This document shows positions 53,746-64,000 of a DNA stretch of 64,000 nucleotides, one piece after another. Position 1 is the stretch's first letter. Every line of letters begins with the position of its first letter. The notes below the pieces were generated by a model that was not told where the DNA came from, did not search any database, and saw only the letters and a list, made by a program, of their open reading frames with translations. Source of the DNA: Methanobacterium sp. BRmetb2. Its GTDB lineage: Archaea; Methanobacteriota; Methanobacteria; Methanobacteriales; Methanobacteriaceae. The position numbers and the translations under genes are program-made. The stretch spans positions 1,436,001 to 1,500,000 of the forward strand of contig CP022705.1 of the NCBI GenBank assembly GCA_003491285.1, in the 5' to 3' direction.

Positions 53746-54582
53746 GTGAAAATTGGATTTTTAGGATTTGGAGAAGTTGCATCAACATTAGCAAAAGGAC
53801 TGCTAGAACATGGGGTTGAAGTTTCAACCTGTATAACTGGAAGAAGCTCAAAAACAGTGTTAAAAGCCGAAGAAATTGGAGTGAATTTATTTGACTCTAA
53901 TGCGGAATTAGCCAAAAATTCAGACATGTTACTCTCCACAGTAGTACCTGGTCAGGCTGTAAATGTTGCCCAGGAGATTGAAGGAAATTTTAAGGGAATT
54001 TATGTTGATCTAAATAATGTTGCACCATATACAGTGAAAAAATGTTCAAAATTTCTCATTAATTGCAAAGTAGTGGACGCTGCAATCATCGGCAGCATAA
54101 GATCAGGATTAAAAACCCCAATAATAGCTTCTGGTAAACATTCCCATGAATTTGCAAAACTTAATGATTATGGGATGAACATTGAAGTTATAGGCGATGA
54201 AGTAGGGCAGGCATCTTCCATAAAGTTGCTTAGAAGCTCTTTTACAAAAGGTATTGCTGCACTACTTTTTGAAACCATGTTTGCCGCCTATAAAATGGGG
54301 CTAGAAGAAAAAGTTTTAGAATTCATTTCAAGGACGGAATGTCCGGAATTTAAAGATTCATCCAAATCCAGAATAATTAGTAGTGCTTATCACTCCAATA
54401 GACGTTTGCAAGAAATGGAAGAGATAGTCCAATTTTTATCTGATTCAAATGATCTTTTAATGAGTAGAGCAACCCTTGAATTTTATGAAAATCTTGACAA
54501 TAATTTTGATCATTTCAAAAAACGTCCTGAAGATTATCAGGAAATCTTCAACAAATTAAAGAAGAATTTGAGCGAAAAATGA
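53746..54582 (+). CDS. NAD(P)-binding dehydrogenase with DUF1932 domain
   Basis: 278 residues. The N-terminal Rossmann domain has GFLGFGEVASTLA (4-16). A DUF1932-type C-terminal helical domain includes GQASSIKLLRSSFTKGIAALL, with the Lys of beta-hydroxyacid dehydrogenases, near residue 160-185. It resembles 6-phosphogluconate/3-hydroxyisobutyrate dehydrogenases; the substrate is unknown. The start is GTG 53746 behind GGTGGTTTA. Confidence 0.85.
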   Translation: MKIGFLGFGEVASTLAKGLLEHGVEVSTCITGRSSKTVLKAEEIGVNLFDSNAELAKNSDMLLSTVVPGQAVNVAQEIEGNFKGIYVDLNNVAPYTVKKCSKFLINCKVVDAAIIGSIRSGLKTPIIASGKHSHEFAKLNDYGMNIEVIGDEVGQASSIKLLRSSFTKGIAALLFETMFAAYKMGLEEKVLEFISRTECPEFKDSSKSRIISSAYHSNRRLQEMEEIVQFLSDSNDLLMSRATLEFYENLDNNFDHFKKRPEDYQEIFNKLKKNLSEK

Positions 54583-54770
54583 TTATTAAAAATTATTTTT
54601 ATTTATATGAATCCGTTTAATCTGATTTTAACTTTAATTAATTAATTTAAGTCCTATTTCCAATTATTAATGAAATTATGAATTTTCTTCGAAATGTTTA
54701 TTAAATTTTAAAATCATAATAAATATCGGTAGTTCATCACAATGTTGATCCTTATCATGGTTGTGATTTC

Positions 54771-54971
54771 ATGAAAATGGAAGAGCATATAAAGGAATGT
54801 CAAGAAGCCTTTAAACATCTTATTGGCAGGAAAGTAACAGATATTAAATTCAAAAAACAGAATAACGACTGTTGGAGAGTTTACATTATTACAGATAAGG
54901 ATACGGTGGTAATGACCTACTGTAGGGATTGGATATGTCCTGAGGTTGAACACAGGCATTATAAGAAATAA
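54771..54971 (+). CDS. Small conserved hypothetical protein (66 aa)
   Basis: 66 residues with an amphipathic N-terminal helix (EEHIKECQEAFKHLIGR), a beta-rich centre and a CRDWICPEVEHRHYKK end, which carries two Cys and two His in a compact block. I do not recognise it. ATG 54771 (or 54777) has a weak GTGAT box. It lies alone, 55 bp before otsB. Confidence 0.6.
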   Translation: MKMEEHIKECQEAFKHLIGRKVTDIKFKKQNNDCWRVYIITDKDTVVMTYCRDWICPEVEHRHYKK

Positions 54972-55043
54972 TATTATAGGCTTAATTTTTCTAATATTAG
55001 TAAACAAAAATTTTATTGAGCTGATTTTTTGCGCAGGTCTAAG

Positions 55044-55847
55044 ATGGTTTTTAAAAATTTAGATGCGTTTACAACTTTTAAGGATGATCCTAAAACTGGG
55101 ATTATAACTGATATCGATGGAACCATAAGTAAAATTGCCCCTACTCCCGATGAAGCAGTTGTTGAACCTTTAATTAAAGATTCAATTTCAAAACTTGTAA
55201 AAAAATTTAAATTAGTGGCAGTTGTAAGTGGCCGAAGTGTAGAGGACGCTCAACGGATGCTGGATATTGATGGGATTTTGTACGTAGGCAACCATGGGCT
55301 GGAATATTTAAAAGATGGAAAAAGATACATTGAGCCGGACGTTGTGAAAATACTTCCTCAACTAAAAGAAGCAATTGAAAAGATTCAAAACGGGGATATC
55401 TGTAGAATTCCTGGAATTCTTTTGGAAGAAAAGGGAGTTTGTTTTTCTATTCATTACAGGCAGTGTGAAGATAGTGAAAAAACTCGAAAGATCATTTTGG
55501 ACTGCTTGAAAAAACTTGAACAAAAGGACCTTAAAGTTACTGAGGGTCGTAAATTGGTGGAGTTAAGACCTCCGATTGCCTTTAATAAAGGTTCTATCCT
55601 TGAGAAAATTGTATCAGACAATAATCTTAAAAAAGTCATATACTTGGGCGATGATATAACTGATGTGGATGCCTTTGATAAAATTAAAGAACTCGTTTCA
55701 TTAAATAAAGTTGATGGTGCAGCAATTGCAGTCAAGTCTATGGAAGTTCCACCATATGTGATGGATCATGCAGATTACGGGGTAGACAATGTTGATGAAG
55801 TTGGAAAATTTTTCTTGTGGTTAACTGAAAATTCTAAAAATAAATAA
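55044..55847 (+). CDS. otsB: Trehalose-6-phosphate phosphatase-like HAD hydrolase (OtsB)
   Basis: About 267 residues. HAD motif I is ITDIDGTIS (Asp-x-Asp, about 22-30), motif II is VVSGRS, motif III/IV is YLGDDITDVDAF. The block YVGNHGLEY and the ELRPPIAFNKGS segment are OtsB features. It dephosphorylates trehalose-6-phosphate to the compatible solute trehalose. No otsA synthase gene is nearby. The frame opens at TTG 55029; ATG 55044 after CAGGTCT fits better. Confidence 0.85.
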   Translation: MVFKNLDAFTTFKDDPKTGIITDIDGTISKIAPTPDEAVVEPLIKDSISKLVKKFKLVAVVSGRSVEDAQRMLDIDGILYVGNHGLEYLKDGKRYIEPDVVKILPQLKEAIEKIQNGDICRIPGILLEEKGVCFSIHYRQCEDSEKTRKIILDCLKKLEQKDLKVTEGRKLVELRPPIAFNKGSILEKIVSDNNLKKVIYLGDDITDVDAFDKIKELVSLNKVDGAAIAVKSMEVPPYVMDHADYGVDNVDEVGKFFLWLTENSKNK

Positions 55848-55902
55848 TTTCATCTCAAAATTGTTTCATCTCAATTATTTTACCACGGTAATCATTATTC
55901 TC

Positions 55903-57192
55903 TTATTCTATCACCGTGATTATTATTCTCCACCCTCTTTTTTTCTTAGAAAGCTGTGCTTCTAATGGTATAAAATGAGAATCTATTATAAATCTTAAAT
56001 ATGTTGCATGTACAGCCGGTAATCGTAGAGGACTTTTAATTTTACGATCAGGTGCTTTGATCTCACAACATAAGACGCCATTTTTATCCACATAAATGGA
56101 AGCATCCATTTTATCTTCTAAGCTGGCCAATTCAAAACTTCTAAGATGTAAACCTCCTTCAACAATATAAGGCGGAGCTTGGGATATTGTGCCCCCTTTC
56201 CTAAACTTTTTATGTGCATCAGATGACTTAACTCCTTTTGAAACATTATAAGCCACATACCAGGCCCTTTCAATTACCTGTTTTATGGTCTGGTCAGGTG
56301 GGATTATGCCATCCTTTTCATATTTTTTTAATAGTTCCAAAACCTCTAACCTGGTGACCTTCTCCTCCACGGCGCTTAAAGCCAGACGAGTTAAAACAGG
56401 CCCATAACCAGCCATACGCAATGAACTCCATACCTGACTTTCTTTCCTATACTTTCTACCTTTGATGATAGCTTCAATAGCATCAGCATTTAAATGGGCA
56501 ATTTTAAGTAATTTAGAACGCGAATAATTATTTAAACGTCTCATTAAAACGTCCTGGTTACGTTTTCCAGGAACGTTTCCCTTTTCAATTTCGTCTTCAA
56601 GAATTTCTATTGTAGAATCAGGTAGCACTTTTTTTACATCATCGGGTATTCTGAAATTATTCTCTATAATTTGTTTTCTGATTTCTCTGCCGGAAATTTT
56701 TCCATCCATCTTCTCCTCAGGGATTATATGGAATTTCATTTTTCTTTTGTATTTTCCTTTTAAAAATTCGTTAACTGCAAACCAGCGTATTACATTACGA
56801 TTTGGAAGATTTCGGGGTATTCCACTGAAAATTCCTTTACTGGCAAAAGAAGATGCATATTTATGGATCTTGGTGGTTGAAACATCTGCGGCATCCACAT
56901 AATCCACTACTCCATCTTCGATCATCATGGCAATTCTGATGGGAACTGTATAGGCAAGGGTAAGTCTATGATGTAAGCCTTCAATGGGAACTACTCTATC
57001 TGCTCCGGCATCGAGAGCCATTCTGGATCGGGCTTCGTAATCTACAAAGAAGGGAGCATGATTGGCACTGAAATCTTTATTTAGATATATTACTACTTCT
57101 TCGTCTTTTTTATCGGCAATTTCTCTTCCTTTTTCTATTAATTTAACATGACCTTTGTGTACAGGGTCAAAATCAGCGCTTATTCCTATCAA
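55903..57192 (-). CDS. Nucleotidyltransferase family protein resembling TmcAL (tRNA cytidine acetate ligase)
   Basis: 429 residues. The N-terminal cytidylyltransferase-like domain opens GISADFDPVHKGHVKLIEKG with the HxGH ATP site (12-15). KISGREIRKQI (about 168) is the second nucleotide motif. A helical central domain (about 185-330) and a C-terminal beta domain follow. The layout is reminiscent of bacterial TmcAL, which acetylates elongator tRNA-Met wobble C; archaeal orthology is unproven. Confidence 0.7.
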   Translation of the reverse strand: MIGISADFDPVHKGHVKLIEKGREIADKKDEEVVIYLNKDFSANHAPFFVDYEARSRMALDAGADRVVPIEGLHHRLTLAYTVPIRIAMMIEDGVVDYVDAADVSTTKIHKYASSFASKGIFSGIPRNLPNRNVIRWFAVNEFLKGKYKRKMKFHIIPEEKMDGKISGREIRKQIIENNFRIPDDVKKVLPDSTIEILEDEIEKGNVPGKRNQDVLMRRLNNYSRSKLLKIAHLNADAIEAIIKGRKYRKESQVWSSLRMAGYGPVLTRLALSAVEEKVTRLEVLELLKKYEKDGIIPPDQTIKQVIERAWYVAYNVSKGVKSSDAHKKFRKGGTISQAPPYIVEGGLHLRSFELASLEDKMDASIYVDKNGVLCCEIKAPDRKIKSPLRLPAVHATYLRFIIDSHFIPLEAQLSKKKRGWRIIITVIE

Positions 57193-57586
57193 AAAATACT
57201 CACCTTTTGCAAATCATTTAAGAATTAAACTATTATTTCTTTTTTATATCAATTTCTGCACTCTTCCGCCTTATACTATCAATTTTATATTGATATTATC
57301 CAAAATTTTTTTTATAATTGTTGTATTGCTTGCTTAATTGAACACTATCATGCTTTAAAGTGGAAATTAAGCACAGAACGACTTTTTTAAAATTATACTG
57401 GCTATTGCACATTTATAACAACAAAAAATCGCAAAAGAACGTTTATTCATTTTATCTATCACTTGCTCGGTTTATTAAGAAATTAATAATAATCTGATGT
57501 TGTTTGCTTCTTATCATAACTCGACAGTTACCACTTATTAAATATCTTTTAACTCTTCTTTTAAGTGGGCAATTATTTATTAATTT
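57193..57586. other. 394-bp gene-free spacer
   Basis: AT-rich spacer between the start of the nucleotidyltransferase gene and the end of the FUSC gene. I see no gene, RNA or clear repeat. It should hold the nucleotidyltransferase promoter near its left end and the FUSC transcription end at the right. Confidence 0.6.
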
Positions 57587-59578
<1,992 letters not shown>

Positions 59579-59859
59579 ACCATCACGTCCTTAATTTTCA
59601 TTAAAATTAAATTAAGTACACTAGATTAAGTTAAAGAGACCATTTTTTTAATTAGAATCATAGTTAAGTCATCAACGAATATGTCCAATAGCTCTTTTGA
59701 AGAGTTATTATGGATAGTAGGAAAATTTTAATATCCGACAGTTTAACATTGACCATATCAATGAGTACTAATGTAAATTATATCACACCGTAATATATAG
59801 TTGTTTCTAAATCTATGTGCTTATAGGGGTAATAAAAAAGCAATGTTTTTACATCAAAA

Positions 59860-59892
59860 ATGAGGATAAAGTACACATACGTATGTGATAAT
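59860..59892. repeat. 33-bp palindromic element, copy 1
   Basis: Contains a perfect 14-bp palindrome CACATACGTATGTG (59874-59887) preceded by GAGGATAAAGTA. It matches copy 2 at 28 of 33 positions. Confidence 0.6.
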
Positions 59893-60095
59893 TCCTATCA
59901 ACTATAATTACCTCTTTTTTCAAACAATACCTTTCTCATCACTACAAATAAATCTTTTAGTAATGTGTTTTTTTATTGTTTATCAAAATATTTTTATTAT
60001 TTACACAAAACAAAAATGAACTATTTTTTATTTTTCATATCATTCAATTTAAAAAATAGATAAATAATACAAAAAACCAAGTATTTATATCCGAA

Positions 60096-60128
60096 ATGGG
60101 GATAAAGTGCACATAAGTACGTGTTAAT
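60096..60128. repeat. 33-bp palindromic element, copy 2
   Basis: Direct repeat of copy 1 at a distance of 236 bp (28/33 identical). Its palindrome is imperfect: CACATAAGTACGTG. The common part is GGATAAAGT-x-CACATA-x-GTA. Confidence 0.6.
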
Positions 60129-60258
60129 ATTATAATGTAGTAACCAATATTTAATTTGTCATTTGTTCTGTTTTCATGAATTTTTAACCGAATTATGGTT
60201 TTTATAATTATGATATTGTATCTATTTGATAATATTATTTAGGAATGTTAAGAATAAA

Positions 60259-61573
60259 TCATTTAATTTTAATAAATTTATATTTATTACTAATTTTGTC
60301 ACGAATTGATGGATTCAAAGGTTCAGCTATAACTGCCCCTATCAGTAAACCCAATGAAATAGCTACCAGTGTCATAACTACCAGCATCATATTACTTATA
60401 GCATTTAAATAATTTTGCCCAAAAAGAGTGGCTAAACTAATGAAACCAAGCGATCCCGGGACTAGTATCCAGAAAGCAGGTAATATAGATGCAGAATATG
60501 GAGTTTGAAGTTTTGATCTTTCTATAAGTGTTCCACTTATCGTCATTAGTGTTGAACCTAAAAAAGCACCGAAAAGTCCACCCAATAAATAGTTGCCTGC
60601 CTGCTGACCTAGAAATGTTATGGCTAAAACTATTAAAACTCCCGGCATATCTATTCTGCGGATAAACATGAATAAATACATACCTAGGGAAAATATTAAA
60701 ATTCCAAGAATAGGCACCCACCATTCAAGTGTAATCAGGGATGTTGTAACAAAATAACTTTCTTCTGGTAATCCTACTAGTTGTATACCCACTAAAACGC
60801 CAAAAAGTAGTAAAAGCAATAATATTGTAACTCCGTAAATTAGTCTACTTGCACCGGATATAATTCCTCCCGATGCAAGTTCAAACATTCCATTGGCTAA
60901 GGTTGAACCTGGCAGGAAATATGCCAGGGAAGGTATAAGCATAATAATGGAACCTTGGAGTAAGCCCTGTTTCACAGCAGAAAAAATATACTCGAAACTA
61001 TGAATGCAGCAATAACTGGTAGTATTAACGAAAATTTCGGTTTTTTTGACCAAATGATTAGAACCCCAATTATGGCTCTAGAATGCCTGAAAAAATAAAT
61101 TGATTAGGTGTAGGGATTAGGAGCATTCCCAGTCCTAATGAAAATAAAATATAGCCAGTTAAAATCTTCAATTTATTTGATTCAGATTTTTTGGTTAGAA
61201 TTTTCTTTAATTGTATAGTTCCTTCTAGGGGAGATATTTCGGATGCTTCTGCTTTGTGTATTAATTCATAAATTCTGGAAACCTGATCCAATGGTAATAT
61301 CCCTGGCGTTTGATTAGCTGCGGTTAAAGGTTCTGATTCTTTTTCACCAATCTTTATTATTATAAATGTAGGAAAAACTATAATATCTGACTTAACACCA
61401 TTGGCTTCTGATATTCTGGTAAGAGTAGATTGAATATAAATTACTGGAGTACCTGCGGATGTTAAAGCTTTACCTAATTCAGTTAAAAATTCAAGTATTT
61501 CTGGAGGAGTTATTTTTTCCTTATTAATAATATCCTCATTATTTTTGGATATTGATTCATTATTATTTATCAT
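60259..61573 (-). pseudogene. ThrE-family threonine/serine exporter, interrupted by two frameshifts
   Basis: The reading is split over three frames. Residues 1-167 (61573-61070) carry the ThrE N-terminal domain and end FSGILEP. A second frame (61079-60972) continues with the family-like membrane segment RAIIGVLIIWSKKPKFSLIL, PVIAAFIVSSIFFLL. The third frame (from about 60985 to the stop at 60259) resumes at KQGLLQGSIIMLIPSLAYFL and gives the rest of the membrane domain. Each junction needs one extra base; the second lies at a TTTTTT run. ATG 61053 of the third frame is therefore not a real start. Either a true pseudogene or sequencing errors. Confidence 0.75.
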
Positions 61574-61767
61574 TTTAAACCAATTTATACAAGTTTTTTA
61601 GAAAAAATATCAATATTAATTTTTTAAATCATTTATCTAGATCTAGATTTCTATACCAAATTAATAAATTGTACAGTTTAGAAAAAAATAGCAGATCAAA
61701 AAATTAATAGTAACTATTTAAATTTTTAATAAATTTTATTGGCAACTATTAAATGTAAATTAATATT

Positions 61768-62826
61768 TTAAATTAAGTTAGTAGTGGACCTGTTTATTTC
61801 AGAAAATTCGAGATCTGCTTGCCATAAATCTTTACAACTACAATCAATTTCTTCAACCAATGATTGATTGAGATTTGATTCAATAATTTTATTTTTAAAC
61901 TTTTTATTGCATTTCTTACAATTAAATGGACCTCTTCGAGTTCCAAACCCTGATGTGTCCATTATAACAGGTATTTTAACTAAACTGCGGACTTGGTTAA
62001 TTATTTTTACAATACTCCAGATCCATGGTGGTTTATACGATCCTCTTCTCCATAATATTTCCATTAATGTCCCCTTGTGGATAGTTGCTGGACAAAAAGA
62101 AATTCGATCCACACCCACCTTCTCAGCATAAACCGCTGATTGAATCGCATCTTCTACAGCTTCTTTTTCTGAAGTTAATATTGGTTTAACAAATAAATAA
62201 GCCTTGGATTTTAACTTGTAATCTGTTTTCAGATATTTAATGGTATTTACAGCTTCTTCAAATTCTTTCCTGGAGAATCCTTTATTAATTTTTTCTCGTC
62301 GGATTTTATCATTTGCACTTTCCAAACCTAGGCTCACCTCAAATATTTTATCCCCTAAAATTTCACAGCATTCTATAAGCACGTCACGATTTACATATTC
62401 TGGCCGGGATTCAACAACCACTTCTTCGACATGTTCTTCCTTTCCTAATATTTCTAAGATTTCGGCCCGGGCTTCTGGGGGGAATTCCTCTTCATTTAGG
62501 AAACTTCCCGATGTAAAAATTTTCACCACAGTCTTTTCACTGAGTTCATGTCTTTTTAATGCATTTTTAAAGATATCTATTAAAACATCTGCAGAGACAG
62601 GTTCCAGTACAGAATCAGCAATGTAACTGCACATGGTACATCCACCTGAAGAAGAAAGTGCCCATGAACAACCTTTTGTTGGTAGAATTATGAAAATTGC
62701 TTTTCCAATTCCGGAATATAGGAGATCCTCCTGGGACCAGTTAGGGGCCAGTTTGTATGGTGATCTGGGTTCCATTTTTTTAAGGGCGTTTTCCCTAACT
62801 TCTCTCATTAATTTTTGTATTTCCAT
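61768..62826 (-). CDS. Archaeosine biosynthesis radical SAM protein RaSEA
   Basis: 352 residues. With ArcS, RaSEA converts preQ0-derived intermediate to archaeosine at position 15 of archaeal tRNAs. The radical-SAM cysteines are in the unusual Cys53-x9-Cys63-x2-Cys66 arrangement (KGCSWALSSSGGCTMCSY), which is distinctive for this family. A C-terminal zinc-like region has CKKCNKKF and CSCKDLW. The first Met is used (62826). It is transcribed alone on the minus strand. Confidence 0.88.
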   Translation of the reverse strand: MEIQKLMREVRENALKKMEPRSPYKLAPNWSQEDLLYSGIGKAIFIILPTKGCSWALSSSGGCTMCSYIADSVLEPVSADVLIDIFKNALKRHELSEKTVVKIFTSGSFLNEEEFPPEARAEILEILGKEEHVEEVVVESRPEYVNRDVLIECCEILGDKIFEVSLGLESANDKIRREKINKGFSRKEFEEAVNTIKYLKTDYKLKSKAYLFVKPILTSEKEAVEDAIQSAVYAEKVGVDRISFCPATIHKGTLMEILWRRGSYKPPWIWSIVKIINQVRSLVKIPVIMDTSGFGTRRGPFNCKKCNKKFKNKIIESNLNQSLVEEIDCSCKDLWQADLEFSEINRSTTNLI

Positions 62827-63078
62827 AGTTTTGCCTGATTAAATATAGTTTAAATACTAGAAAATTTTAACTTCCAATTTTTTTCAACTTCCAATTTTAA
62901 AATAATGAATAATTAAATTGATATATATCTTTGGTTTATTTTCATAAAAAGCGTTTACATTATAACTTTTTTTTAGTTATAAAATTGAAGAATAAGTTTA
63001 ATAATATAGAATTGGGATTTTTTTTAGAATAAGATTTAGAATCAGAAATAAAATAAAAAAATAAAGAATTTTGGAGAA

Positions 63079-64000
<922 letters not shown>

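Larger units (their letters stand above)
59579..60258. other. 680-bp gene-free region with a two-copy palindromic element
   Basis: No credible coding sequence or RNA structure is seen. It is about 80% A+T and holds the FUSC promoter side (left) and the end of the ThrE remnant (right). The only distinct structure is the pair of 33-bp elements listed separately. A TATA-like TATTTATAT (60082-60090, plus strand) lies just before the second copy. Confidence 0.6.

Noticed and set aside
57193..57337. Short plus-strand open frame at the start of the nucleotidyltransferase spacer
   Set aside because: Very hydrophobic random-looking translation from AT-rich DNA, overlapping the divergent gene start, with no ribosome-binding site.
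60259..61573. Two separate genes of the YjjP/YjjB type
   Set aside because: A split ThrE pair would have full-length domains each with their own start. Here the N-terminal piece stops inside the membrane part and a third frame carries the missing helix, so frameshifts explain it better.

Overview
The window is AT-rich chromosomal DNA from a methanogenic archaeon, most likely a Methanobacterium-like member of the Methanobacteriales. The evidence is internal. There is a partial archaeal histone and a nearly complete methylene-H4MPT reductase (mer, cut by the right edge). A full CO dehydrogenase/acetyl-CoA synthase operon (cdhABC-cooC-cdhDE) and a full pyruvate:ferredoxin oxidoreductase cluster (porCDABEF) are present. 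So are a methanofuran-pathway kinase (mfnE), an archaeosine enzyme (RaSEA) and archaeal ether-lipid genes (a UbiA-type geranylgeranyl transferase, and geranylgeranyl reductase with its ferredoxin). Promoters have TATA boxes, and GGTG/GGAGG ribosome-binding sites often precede GTG or TTG starts. The region reads as core chromosome; I saw no CRISPR array, insertion sequence, integrase or prophage.

Layout. 1-3 kb: histone (partial), pth2, mfnE, a tiny zinc-finger gene, EF-1beta and a UbiA lipid prenyltransferase. 3-12 kb: a CDGSH iron-sulfur protein, an EamA transporter, a DEAD-box helicase, a phosphoesterase, a Tmk-like kinase, a polyprenol-kinase-like membrane protein, two further membrane proteins and an unusual methyltransferase. 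12-14.7 kb: an archaeal type IV pilus/secretion ATPase and its membrane platform. 14.7-17.6 kb: an ECF-type cobalt/nickel importer (CbiO, CbiQ, PDGLE protein, CbiM). 17.9-26.1 kb: the divergent cdh operon with its maturation ATPase and a ferredoxin. 26-35 kb: surface and envelope genes (HEAT-repeat protein, Wzy-like polymerase, a PsbP-like/sortase fusion), geranylgeranyl reductase plus ferredoxin, two tRNAs and an HTH-PhoU regulator. 35.4-43 kb: a short citrate-synthase homologue and a phosphate operon (two pstS, pstC, pstA, pstB, two phoU and an unknown gene). 43-47.6 kb: a fumarase subunit and por. 47.6-57.2 kb: a DHPS-like protein, a tRNA thiolase with its sulfur carrier, a site-2 protease, an ARMT1-like phosphatase, a thioredoxin/CcdA pair, a DUF1932 dehydrogenase, OtsB and an archaeal TmcAL-like nucleotidyltransferase. 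57.5-64 kb: an FUSC protein, a 680-bp gene-free stretch with a repeated palindromic element, a frameshifted ThrE exporter, RaSEA and mer.

How it fits together. The metal importer and the nickel- and corrinoid-dependent Cdh enzyme are transcribed back to back. Their 0.36-kb shared control region carries three copies of an inverted hexamer pair, TATTAC-N25-GTAATA, with identical 25-bp spacing. I consider this the best candidate for undescribed biology here: a metal- or carbon-responsive switch coupling metal uptake to acetyl-CoA synthesis. Other notable points are a histidine-rich repeat tail on CbiO, a PsbP-like domain shared by the sortase fusion and the HEAT protein, the two-frameshift ThrE gene, and an unknown gene between two phoU genes.
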